Of a stretch of 5,356 nucleotides of DNA, positions 1-4,760 are shown piece after piece; the first letter of the stretch is position 1, and each line of letters opens with the position of its first letter. The notes under the pieces are model-generated. The model was not told the origin of the DNA. It ran no database searches and saw only the letters and a program-made list of their open reading frames with translations. Location of the stretch: NCBI GenBank assembly GCA_903927605.1, contig CAIYNT010000055.1, positions 1 to 5,356 on the forward strand. The letters are read 5' to 3'. The position numbers and the translations under genes are program-made. This stretch comes from an uncultured Holophagaceae bacterium (GTDB taxonomy: Bacteria > Acidobacteriota > Holophagae > Holophagales > Holophagaceae).

Positions 1-360
1 GCCGTCCGCGCTGACAATCCGGGCGCCGACCCGTTCCACCATCCGCTCCACCATGGCGGCCACCATGATGTCGCGGGCCAGGCGGTCCCACTTGGCCACG
101 ACGACCAGGCCAGCTTCCAGGTCTTCGAGGTCCTGGAGGGCCGCCAGCAGCCCTGGGCGGTCTTCAATCGGGGTTGCCCCACCCACGCCCTGGTCGATGT
201 GCCAGGAGAGCACCTGGACCCCTTGCCTCGCGGCCCAGTTCTCGATGGCGGCTCGTTGAGCTTCGGGCCCGAGGGCCTGGTCCTCGGTCGAGACCCGCAG
301 GTATGCCACGGCTCGCGCCTGGTCCTTCTTTTGGGGGTGCTTCCGGCGTCGTGGGGGCAT
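1..360 (-). CDS. Serine recombinase/resolvase, N-terminal part (runs off left edge)
   Basis: This is the N-terminal catalytic domain of a serine site-specific recombinase, which would cut and rejoin DNA at a res-type site. On a plasmid its likely job is resolving multimers or transposition cointegrates. The 120 visible residues start at an ATG (360-358). They contain the AYLRVST motif with the presumed nucleophile Ser24 and Arg22, and the KWDRLARD motif at 90-97, whose Arg93 and Arg96 match the conserved active-site arginines. SADG at 117-120 is also typical. The basic N-terminus (PPRRRKHPQKK) precedes the fold. The rest of the catalytic domain and the DNA-binding end lie outside the window. 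No clear Shine-Dalgarno sequence precedes the ATG; in-frame TTG (366-364) and GTG (375-373) codons are alternatives. A perfect inverted repeat lies 9 bp upstream. Family assignment is firm; the substrate site is inferred. Confidence 0.93.
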   Translation of the reverse strand, partial: MPPRRRKHPQKKDQARAVAYLRVSTEDQALGPEAQRAAIENWAARQGVQVLSWHIDQGVGGATPIEDRPGLLAALQDLEDLEAGLVVVAKWDRLARDIMVAAMVERMVERVGARIVSADG

Positions 361-369
361 GCCCAACCG

Positions 370-391
370 TAACACACCGGACGGTGTGTTA
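370..391. promoter_or_regulatory. Perfect 22-bp inverted repeat upstream of the resolvase gene
   Basis: TAACACACCG (370-379) and CGGTGTGTTA (382-391) are exact reverse complements around a GA centre. The repeat lies 9 bp upstream of the recombinase start codon. A partial outer pair, AACCG (365-369) and CGGTT (397-401), is offset. The position fits an operator for autoregulation. The non-self-complementary central dinucleotide would also fit a serine recombinase crossover site. Neither role is proven by the sequence. Confidence 0.6.
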
Positions 392-499
392 CAAAACGGT
401 TCGTGGGATCGGACCACCTTGGACGCCCTAGAGGGGGATCAAACCGGTCCTTTCTGATCAATTGGGCTCAGGTCGAATTAGGCCCCTGCGACGAGACGT

Positions 500-1153
500 T
501 TACTGCTCCTTCAGGCCCGCCAGCCTGGAGAGCCCAGGCAGCACGCAGAAGAAGGCCCGGTCTACGAGCGCCCCGAGGGCCACCAGGTCCAGCTCGTCCT
601 TCTCCACGAGCAGGCTGCTCCACACCACCGGGATGTTGACCTGCGCGTAGGCCTTCAAGCGGTCCTGCTTGGCGTCGCGCAGTTCCGCCATTTGCCACAT
701 GGAGGCCAGGACCAGCCTATCCCCGGCCTCGGGACCCACCGGACTTTGGATGAGGGTCAGGGATGGCGCTAGGCCTGGATGGAGGGGTGCGTACGTGAGC
801 CACGTTTCGTCCTGCATCAACAGGTCGTTCCACCACGGCTTCCGGGCCAGATGGCTGAGGGCTGGGTGCTGCGGGTGCAACAGCTTCGACCGGTTGAGCG
901 TCCGCACGTCCCGAGTCAGTGCTGACCACTCCTGCGGCAGATAGTCGAAGGCTGCGGATCGGCTGAGGACCCGCCCTGAAGCCTGCGACAACTCGACCTG
1001 GTCCCTCTGTGGGATCTCGGCGAACTCTCGTGCCCTCTGCATCAGGTTCTTGTCCACCCGGTGCTCCTCCGGCTCCCGCAAGGCCTGCGCTCGGGCTTCC
1101 GGCTCCAAGCTCTCGTAGTCCCGGACTCCCGATGCCCCAGAAGCCCGGGGCAT
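500..1153 (-). CDS. Unrecognised protein, possibly the C-terminal part of the relaxase in another frame
   Basis: An open frame ending in TAA at 502-500 has protein-like composition from about 1150 to the stop. Examples are DYESLEPEARAQAL, an Arg/Glu-rich stretch, KPWWNDLLMQDETW, and a leucine-rich C-terminus ending LAGLKEQ. The same frame upstream of about 1200 (Ser/Pro/Arg-rich) looks like a shadow of the relaxase. The start given is the ATG at 1153-1151 (217 aa), but no good Shine-Dalgarno precedes it and it lies inside a strong hairpin. The alternative is that this is the C-terminal domain of the relaxase, joined by a +1 change of frame near 1185-1205, giving a fused protein of about 510 aa. 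I do not recognise the domain. Many MobA/MobL proteins carry variable C-terminal extensions, which favours the fused reading. Confidence 0.6.
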   Translation of the reverse strand: MPRASGASGVRDYESLEPEARAQALREPEEHRVDKNLMQRAREFAEIPQRDQVELSQASGRVLSRSAAFDYLPQEWSALTRDVRTLNRSKLLHPQHPALSHLARKPWWNDLLMQDETWLTYAPLHPGLAPSLTLIQSPVGPEAGDRLVLASMWQMAELRDAKQDRLKAYAQVNIPVVWSSLLVEKDELDLVALGALVDRAFFCVLPGLSRLAGLKEQ

Positions 1154-2045
1154 CAAGCCCAAGTCCGGGACTACCCCCAGGGCGGGGGCTCTCTGCGGTC
1201 CAGGGGAGCCAGTGATTGACTCGTGCCTGGACGGCGTGCTGGAAGTCCGTGAGGGCTGCGAGGAAGTCGTAGGTGTCTGTGGGCTGCGCTGGCTCATGAG
1301 TGGGCTCCTTGTCTGGCGTGGGTTTCGGGGGTGCGATACGACGTTCTGCGACGAAGGCTGTGGCCCACTCGATGCCCCTCTTCGCCATGCCCATGATCGA
1401 GGGCTTGATGCGCTGCTGGGGCTTCCTGGCAATGCCCTGGGCGGCCAGGCTGCGGTGATCCACCCTTGGGACCTCTTCGGGCCGTATAGATTCCTTTGCG
1501 GCCCATGCAGCAAGGCTCTCGTTGGTCATCTCGGCGAACCTGGCCCGCAAGTCTTCGATTAGGGAGCGGTCGTTCCACTCGCGGGCCTTCGGGCCCCACT
1601 CACCGCCCACCATCGGCCTCATGGTCGCCAGGGCGTGGAAGTGCGGGTTGTGCCGCTTCGGGCCATCGAAGTCGTGGCAGTTCCAGTCCACCGCCATGCC
1701 GAGATCGACAAGTTCGCCGACCCACCGCCTGGCGAGGGCGATCTTGTCCTCGTCGGGAAGCTCCACAGGCAGGGCAAGCTCCCACTCCCGGGCCACCTGG
1801 GCATCCTTCCGGCGCTCCATGGCCTCCACCGAGTTCCACAATTCCACGCGGTCGAGCATCCACTCGGGGGCATCAGCTGGCAGGGTGATCTCGGAGTGGG
1901 CCACCCCACGGCGCCGCTCGTAGTCGAACACCAGGCCGGTGCGCTGGTCGGCGATGGACACACCAGCGCGGTAGGCCGCCGCGCCCGTGGCCGACCGACC
2001 ATCGGTGCGGCCGACGACCTGGGCGTGGGAGTGGAACATGGCCAT
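717..2045 (-). CDS. mobA: MobA/MobL-family (MOBQ) relaxase, with apparent frame change near 1200
   Basis: The relaxase nicks one strand at oriT and stays covalently attached to the 5' end for plasmid transfer. The ATG at 2045 gives MAMFHSHAQVVGR, then RSATGAAAYRAG with Tyr25, the position I recall for the catalytic Tyr of R1162 MobA, which supports this start. HNPHFHALATMR (132-143; His132, His135, His137) is the metal-binding motif, and DHRSLAAQGI (196-205) is also conserved in the family. Credible sequence runs to about residue 282 (NHWLPW, near 1200). Beyond that this frame is Gly/Pro/Ser/Arg-rich down to the TAG at 719-717 and looks non-coding, while another frame looks real down to 500. 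A frameshift, sequencing error or overlapping second gene is possible. No Shine-Dalgarno is seen; the leader is C-rich in the mRNA. The gene diverges from mobC across the putative oriT. Confidence 0.9.
   Translation of the reverse strand: MAMFHSHAQVVGRTDGRSATGAAAYRAGVSIADQRTGLVFDYERRRGVAHSEITLPADAPEWMLDRVELWNSVEAMERRKDAQVAREWELALPVELPDEDKIALARRWVGELVDLGMAVDWNCHDFDGPKRHNPHFHALATMRPMVGGEWGPKAREWNDRSLIEDLRARFAEMTNESLAAWAAKESIRPEEVPRVDHRSLAAQGIARKPQQRIKPSIMGMAKRGIEWATAFVAERRIAPPKPTPDKEPTHEPAQPTDTYDFLAALTDFQHAVQARVNHWLPWTAESPRPGGSPGLGLDAPGFWGIGSPGLRELGAGSPSAGLAGAGGAPGGQEPDAEGTRVRRDPTEGPGRVVAGFRAGPQPIRSLRLSAAGVVSTDSGRADAQPVEAVAPAAPSPQPSGPEAVVERPVDAGRNVAHVRTPPSRPSAIPDPHPKSGGSRGRG
1115..1174. repeat. 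Nested 60-nt palindrome inside the relaxase region
   Basis: The outer arms GTAGTCCCGGACT (1115-1127) and AGTCCGGGACTAC (1162-1174) pair perfectly over 13 bp. Inside them GATGCCCC (1131-1138) and GGGGCATC (1147-1154) pair over 8 bp around an 8-nt loop, separated by an asymmetric internal loop (3 and 7 nt). The element spans exactly 60 nt, or 20 codons. In the minus-strand mRNA it begins just after the place where the coding frame appears to change. Confidence 0.85.
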
Positions 2046-2053
2046 GGGGACCC

Positions 2054-2107
2054 GGGGGGATGGGGGGATGGGGGGATGGGAAGGGAAGGGAAGGGATGAG
2101 AAGGGGG
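2054..2107 (+). repeat. G-run tandem repeats (GGGGGGAT x3, GGGAA x3)
   Basis: Three exact copies of GGGGGGAT (2054-2077) are followed by three GGGAA units (2078-2092), GGGAT and a further G5 run (2103-2107). The plus strand therefore has at least eight closely spaced G-runs of three or more and could form a G-quadruplex. The relaxase mRNA leader is the complementary C/T-rich strand, starting 8 nt before its ATG. Such tracts can change length by slippage. Confidence 0.8.
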
Positions 2108-2151
2108 TCTTGTGTTTGGCGGCTTGCCGCTCAGCCCCCGGCAGGGCGAAC

Positions 2152-2182
2152 ACGTTGCGAAGCAACGTATCAGTGAGCACTT
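2152..2182 (+). other. oriT: Putative IncQ-like oriT core
   Basis: ACGTTGC (2152-2158), loop GAA, and GCAACGT (2162-2168) form a perfect 7-bp hairpin. It is followed after AT by CAGTGAGCACTT. From memory, the RSF1010/R1162 oriT is also a 7-bp hairpin with a GAA loop, followed a few bases later by AAGTGCGC containing the nick. The present CAGTGAGC matches 6 of 8 positions, with a spacer shorter by 2 nt. By analogy the nick would fall near 2177/2178 on the plus strand. The location between a MOBQ relaxase and a divergent mobC matches the IncQ layout. A second inverted repeat, TGAGCA (2174-2179) with TGCTCA (2189-2194), overlaps the predicted nick region. The assignment rests on analogy, not direct proof. 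Confidence 0.72.
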
Positions 2183-2194
2183 CGCTTTTGCTCA

Positions 2195-2210
2195 GTGGTG
2201 AGTCTACCAC
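2195..2210. repeat. Short inverted repeat GTGGT/ACCAC between oriT and mobC
   Basis: GTGGT (2195-2199) and ACCAC (2206-2210) are separated by 6 nt. They lie between the putative nick region and mobC, where an accessory protein or a repressor of the mob genes could bind. This is weak evidence and could be chance. Confidence 0.3.
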
Positions 2211-2264
2211 CACCCAACCATAAGCGGAAGTCGATTGTGCTACCATCATGGAACGAGGTGGGTT

Positions 2265-2516
2265 ATGAAGACGAGGCAGGAACAGGTCCAGGCGCTCAAG
2301 GACAAGGCGGCCAAGCTCAGGGTTCAAGCACAGAAGCTCGAAGCCCTGGACAGTAAGGCACACCGGAAGCTGGAAGAGCGCAAGAAATACGTGCTGGGGG
2401 CGGCAATCATGGCGTCCATCAAGGCCGGACACATGCCGACCATCGACGTCGAGTTCCTGGTGCGGACTTACAACAAGAGGCCCAGCGACCGAGCCCTGTT
2501 CGGCATCACAGACTAA
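2265..2516 (+). CDS. mobC: MobC/TraD-type mobilization accessory protein
   Basis: This 83-aa protein resembles RSF1010 MobC, which helps open the DNA strands at oriT so that the relaxase can nick. The N-terminal half (residues 3-40) is a charged helix or coiled coil rich in Lys, Glu, Gln and Leu. RKLEERKKYVLGAAIM (34-49) parallels the RK..RRKVLVGAMIL segment of RSF1010 MobC as I remember it. The C-terminal DRALFG (75-80) matches the same motif near the end of that protein. The ATG at 2265 is chosen because GAGGT lies 5 nt upstream; an in-frame TTG at 2235 is open but has no ribosome site. The length is close to the family norm (about 94 aa). It is transcribed away from the relaxase across the putative oriT, the arrangement known from IncQ plasmids. 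Confidence in the family is high. Confidence 0.88.
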   Translation: MKTRQEQVQALKDKAAKLRVQAQKLEALDSKAHRKLEERKKYVLGAAIMASIKAGHMPTIDVEFLVRTYNKRPSDRALFGITD

Positions 2517-2620
2517 GCCTCAAGGAACCCCGGCAGTTCGGCAAAGCACCCCAGGTTGGCGATGGCGACCAAGCCCCCGGCCCGACTGCCCTTTTGCTGT
2601 TGAGGGGGGCGCACCACCGA

Positions 2621-2641
2621 CAGGGGGGGATACCCCCCCTG
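2621..2641. repeat. 9-bp hairpin of G7/C7 runs
   Basis: CAGGGGGGG (2621-2629) and CCCCCCCTG (2633-2641) pair perfectly around ATA. A C-rich stretch follows rather than a T-run, so it is not a classical terminator. It lies about 105 bp after the mobC stop codon. Confidence 0.7.
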
Positions 2642-2688
2642 CACCCCCCATCCCGCCGGAGGGAAGGCGGATGAGAAAGGGGCTGTCC

Positions 2689-2760
2689 GGGGCCTGGCGG
2701 CCCCTTAGCTTCCGGGGGCCAGAAATCGGCCCCCTTTCCTTCCGCCCGAAGGCGGAAGCT
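2689..2760. repeat. Cluster of three adjacent hairpins with an alternative long-range pairing
   Basis: There are three perfect stems: GGGGCC/GGCCCC (2689-2694, 2699-2704), GGGGGCC/GGCCCCC (2714-2720, 2728-2734, followed by TTT), and CTTCCGCC/GGCGGAAG (2739-2746, 2751-2758). The last has CGAA as its loop, which is a UUCG tetraloop on the minus-strand RNA. In addition AGCTTCC (2707-2713) can pair with GGAAGCT (2754-2760), so the region has mutually exclusive folds. A role as mobC terminator, leader RNA or single-strand initiation site is possible but undecided. Confidence 0.6.
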
Positions 2761-2778
2761 GATAATCGACACGGATTG

Positions 2779-3051
2779 ATGCCGAGTAGTCGGAACTCGC
2801 CCGTTCGGAGGCCCCATGCAGTTCAAGCTGAAGCCTCGAAGGTACTGGAGGCCCACCCAGAGGCGGAGACGGCCGCCATGCTGGAGGAGCACCGCCAGGT
2901 GGTCCAGGAGGTCCAAAAGGCCCTCCGGAAGCTCGCCATGCGGCGGCGGAAGGCCGCTCTTCCCCCAGAGCCCCCAAGACTCCTAGATGACCCCCCACTG
3001 ACCGTGCAGGAGGTCCACCAAATTCAAGTCGAGCACGGCGTCTTTTCCTGA
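2779..3051 (+). CDS. Small unrecognised helical protein; start uncertain
   Basis: I do not recognise this protein. The convincing part begins about 2836 (SKVLEAHPEAETAAMLEEH) and continues as a charged helix, QVVQEVQKALRKLAMRRRK. It then becomes Pro-rich and ends in a second helix, LTVQEVHQIQVEHGVFS, before TGA. The ATG at 2779 (90 aa) has no good ribosome site. The ATG at 2878 (57 aa) has GGAG about 9 nt upstream. The strongest Shine-Dalgarno, GGAGG 5 nt before ATG 2816, belongs to another frame (MQFKLKPRR...). A single missing base near 2840 would join that start to the good frame, so a frameshift or sequencing error is possible. It lies between the mobilization and replication regions; no function can be inferred. 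Confidence 0.45.
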   Translation: MPSSRNSPVRRPHAVQAEASKVLEAHPEAETAAMLEEHRQVVQEVQKALRKLAMRRRKAALPPEPPRLLDDPPLTVQEVHQIQVEHGVFS

Positions 3052-3196
3052 CTCGCTGCCACCACCTCGTCCCGGGGGACCAGGCGGATGACGGGTTGCC
3101 CCTCCCGGGGTGGTAGAAGGTTCGGCATGGCATCGCCGACCCATGGGATCTGCCCCACCCAAGGCTTCTGCACAGACCCCCCAAAAGCCCCACTCT

Positions 3197-3216
3197 ACCG
3201 CCCCAACAGGGGCGGT
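3197..3216. repeat. 8-bp hairpin ACCGCCCC/GGGGCGGT
   Basis: A perfect stem (3197-3204 and 3209-3216) encloses the loop AACA. It lies 145 bp after the stop codon of the small upstream gene and is followed by a T/C-rich stretch (TTGTCCTTTCTTC). A weak plus-strand terminator is possible. Confidence 0.55.
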
Positions 3217-3306
3217 GCAGTTGTCCTTTCTTCTCTCCCCCTCGCTTCCTCACGGCGGGCAGCACAAGGGGAGGGCGTGGTCCCGCAAGAGAGACCCCGT
3301 CAGGGG

Positions 3307-3370
3307 CGGCCGTAGGCCGTTCTTGGGGGCACCGCGAAAAGGCGCTTTTCCTTTTCGTGGGGGGGCCAAG
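3307..3370. repeat. Compound hairpin region
   Basis: CGGCC/GGCCG (3307-3311, 3315-3319) is followed by CGAAAAGG/CCTTTTCG (3335-3342, 3350-3357), with extra outer pairs including a G-U wobble. CTTGG (3322-3326) pairs with CCAAG (3366-3370) around the second stem. The fold could exist on either strand. No function is evident. Confidence 0.5.
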
Positions 3371-3474
3371 AATCGACCTTGCGGGACTGCGACCGACCTT
3401 GATCTTTACCCGCAGAGGAAGGAGGGGTGGTGTGTCGAGCTGCTGGGATGGGAACGAACCAAACCGAGACATTC

Positions 3475-3494
3475 GACCACCCCATAGGGTGGTC
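3475..3494. terminator. 8-bp hairpin GACCACCC/GGGTGGTC, possible terminator
   Basis: A perfect stem (3475-3482, 3487-3494) surrounds CATA. On the plus strand it is followed by CGCAGTTCTTTTCC, which contains a short T-rich run but not directly after the stem. It sits immediately upstream of the first DnaA box and could shield oriV from transcription arriving from the left. Confidence 0.35.
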
Positions 3495-3515
3495 CGCAGT
3501 TCTTTTCCCCGGGTG

Positions 3516-3524
3516 TTTTCCACA
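3516..3524 (+). promoter_or_regulatory. DnaA box TTTTCCACA
   Basis: TTTTCCACA fits the relaxed DnaA-box consensus TTWTNCACA. It lies 72 bp before the first iteron and has an exact inverted partner at 3708-3716. Confidence 0.65.
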
Positions 3525-3550
3525 CGATGGGTGGGACCAAATAACTGAGT

Positions 3551-3583
3551 AGTCACTGGAGAGTCACTGCAAAAGAATCACTG
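3551..3583 (+). repeat. Three short direct repeats ARTCACTG
   Basis: AGTCACTG occurs at 3551-3558 and 3562-3569, and AATCACTG at 3576-3583. They lie in the more AT-rich part of the origin just before the iterons. This is where the DNA unwinding element of an iteron origin commonly sits, so they may be part of it. Confidence 0.5.
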
Positions 3584-3595
3584 CTCCTTACCTCC

Positions 3596-3680
3596 TACCG
3601 ACTTGCCCGGTGAGCCCATACCGATATGCCCGGTAAATCCATACCGACTTGCCCGGTAAATCCATACCGACTTGCCCGGT
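3596..3680 (+). repeat. Four tandem iterons with an exact 23-bp period
   Basis: The 16-bp core TACCGACTTGCCCGGT begins at 3596, 3642 and 3665. The copy at 3619 reads TACCGATATGCCCGGT. The starts are exactly 23 bp apart, about two helical turns, so bound Rep molecules would sit on nearly the same DNA face. Spacers after copies 2 and 3 are AAATCCA. Each core contains the short inverted pair ACCG/CGGT. Confidence 0.93.
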
Positions 3681-3707
3681 GGAAAAGGGGGTGTTCGAGG
3701 GGCAAAT

Positions 3708-3716
3708 TGTGGAAAA
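3708..3716 (-). promoter_or_regulatory. Second DnaA box, inverted
   Basis: TGTGGAAAA on the plus strand is the exact reverse complement of the box at 3516-3524. It lies between the four tandem iterons and the two distal ones. Confidence 0.6.
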
Positions 3717-3727
3717 CTCGTGCCTTA

Positions 3728-3752
3728 GGTTGGTCTATCGCCTCCGCCAACC
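3728..3752. repeat. Inverted repeat GGTTGG/CCAACC between the iteron groups
   Basis: GGTTGG (3728-3733) and CCAACC (3747-3752) are separated by 13 nt, within the 92-bp gap between the iteron cluster and the distal iterons. It could form a small hairpin; no function is evident. Confidence 0.35.
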
Positions 3753-3772
3753 GCCTATGTGCCGCAGTTCCA

Positions 3773-3840
3773 TACCTACTTGCCCGGTGGACACACCCTG
3801 AAGCACTTGTGTATGGCGAGTACATACCTACTTGCCCGGT
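3773..3840 (+). repeat. Two distal variant iterons
   Basis: TACCTACTTGCCCGGT occurs at 3773-3788 and 3825-3840. Both share a T in place of the G at position 5 of the core and are 52 bp apart. The second ends 2 bp before the initiator stop codon on the opposite strand. The shared substitution separates them from the tandem set, so they may bind Rep differently and serve in copy control. Confidence 0.88.
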
Positions 3841-3842
3841 GA

Positions 3843-4733
3843 CTAGGCCAAGGCGCCCTTCGCCCTTCCGATCCGCAGCCCCTTGCGCTCCTTCTGGATT
3901 ACCTGGGCCAGTTCAGGCCACACCACCTGGAGCTTCACGAGAGTATTTCTGACCTTGAGTTTGAACCGGTCAAGGTTGCTGTCTGCGCTCCCCCGCTCCA
4001 TCAGGAAGTCGTCCCAGCCTATCAAACTCTCACCGCTGGCAACCCGGACCCGATGAACAATGAACTTCACAATGCTGTATTCCGTCGGGTTGCCCTTGAA
4101 GGCCAGCAGAACCTCGTTCGGAATGGGCACGTAGTACTTCATCAGGTCTGCAAAAAACTCGGGGGCCAGGCGGATAGCGTAGGGGATGATCGGGTGCTCC
4201 CCGGCCTTCTCCTTAGCGATGTCTTTACGGCTTGGGGTCCGCAAGTTTTGGACCTCTACCACCCGTAGGTTCACGGCTACCTCGCCGCGCCGTTCGATAT
4301 GAATGTGTAGGGTCGAGATTCGCGCCAGTCGGTCCTTCAGTTGGGCGTAGTCCCGGCCCCCGTCGCCCGTGATGCCAAGGAGTTCCAGAAGTTCGTAGGC
4401 TCGCTTGAACGTGACCTCGGGGCTCTTCGTGCGACGGGCCTCGCTACATAGGAGGTCCAGCAACAAGGCATCATTCCCATAGGCAAGCGTCCCCTTCTTC
4501 TTGACGCAGGTGAAAGTGACCTCCAGGAATCCACCGGGGATCCGGGTCTCCCTTTCCACCTGATTGCCCTTCACCCGCCTGAAGGGGAGGGGACACATGG
4601 CGAGAGCCTGGCTTACGAGGGCAACATCCCTCTCGTCAGCATCTTGTTGACCAAGCTCTGTGAGCCGCGTCAATTGGCCCTGTTCTCGCTGAGTCAGCAT
4701 CGGCCAGTCCTGGTTTATCGTTTTTCCAGCCAT
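3843..4733 (-). CDS. repA: Plasmid replication initiator, RepA_C type
   Basis: This 296-aa protein is the likely initiator that binds the neighbouring iterons and opens oriV. The C-terminal half carries the pattern I associate with the plasmid-encoded RepA (RepA_C) family: IPYAIRLAPEFFADLMK (183-199), then YYVPIPNEVLLAFKGNPTEYSIVKF (200-224) and the winged-helix-like IGWDDFLMERG (238-248). The N-terminal half has YGNDALLLDLLCSEARR (85-101) and TFKRAYELLELLGITGDGGRDYAQLKDRLARI (108-139), also typical of these initiators. The C-terminus is basic (QKERKGLRIGRAKG). The ATG at 4733 has GAGG about 8 nt upstream. The gene follows the RHH and ParA genes on the same strand with a 73-bp gap that holds a hairpin. 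Its stop codon lies beside the last iteron, so the origin is downstream of the gene. Family confidence is high; the exact incompatibility group is unknown. Confidence 0.9.
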   Translation of the reverse strand: MAGKTINQDWPMLTQREQGQLTRLTELGQQDADERDVALVSQALAMCPLPFRRVKGNQVERETRIPGGFLEVTFTCVKKKGTLAYGNDALLLDLLCSEARRTKSPEVTFKRAYELLELLGITGDGGRDYAQLKDRLARISTLHIHIERRGEVAVNLRVVEVQNLRTPSRKDIAKEKAGEHPIIPYAIRLAPEFFADLMKYYVPIPNEVLLAFKGNPTEYSIVKFIVHRVRVASGESLIGWDDFLMERGSADSNLDRFKLKVRNTLVKLQVVWPELAQVIQKERKGLRIGRAKGALA

Positions 4734-4760
4734 GTGGCACCCTCGCGTGCTGCTCGGTTA

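Larger units (their letters stand above)
3052..3515. other. Gene-poor, hairpin-rich interval before oriV
   Basis: I see no convincing gene here on either strand. The content is a pyrimidine-rich tract (about 3221-3250) and several perfect hairpins, listed separately. The only peptide with a plausible ribosome site is a 40-codon frame (3430-3552), which overlaps a hairpin and a DnaA box and is not accepted. The interval may hold regulatory RNA, terminators or single-strand initiation signals. Confidence 0.4.
3516..3842. other. oriV: Putative origin of vegetative replication (oriV)
   Basis: The segment contains six copies of a 16-bp iteron, two identical DnaA-box sequences in opposite orientation, and a moderately AT-rich stretch with short direct repeats (3537-3590). 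It ends directly at the stop codon of the initiator gene. Iterons plus a DnaA box beside a Rep gene are the standard signature of a theta-type, Rep-controlled plasmid origin. The initiator is expected to bind the iterons and, with DnaA, open the DNA. The site of strand opening is not certain. Confidence 0.85.

Noticed and set aside
717..1150. Continuation of the relaxase frame to the TAG at 717
   Set aside because: Gly/Pro/Ser/Arg-rich low-order sequence without family features; the other minus-strand frame looks coding here, so this open stretch is probably a GC-driven shadow, although it is the formal stop of the frame.
2046..2432. N-terminal extension of the relaxase upstream of 2045
   Set aside because: It would read through the G-run repeat and the putative oriT, and would move the catalytic Tyr away from position 25.
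3430..3552. 40-codon plus-strand frame starting GTG after a GGAGG sequence
   Set aside because: Short, mixed codon use, overlaps a perfect hairpin and a DnaA box; no recognisable protein.
2705..3556. 283-codon minus-strand open frame
   Set aside because: Arg/Gly/Pro-rich composition and passage through many hairpins suggest an accidental open frame in GC-rich DNA.
3596..3840. CRISPR array
   Set aside because: Repeats are 16 bp with 7-bp near-identical spacers, sit beside a Rep gene and have DnaA boxes; they are iterons.
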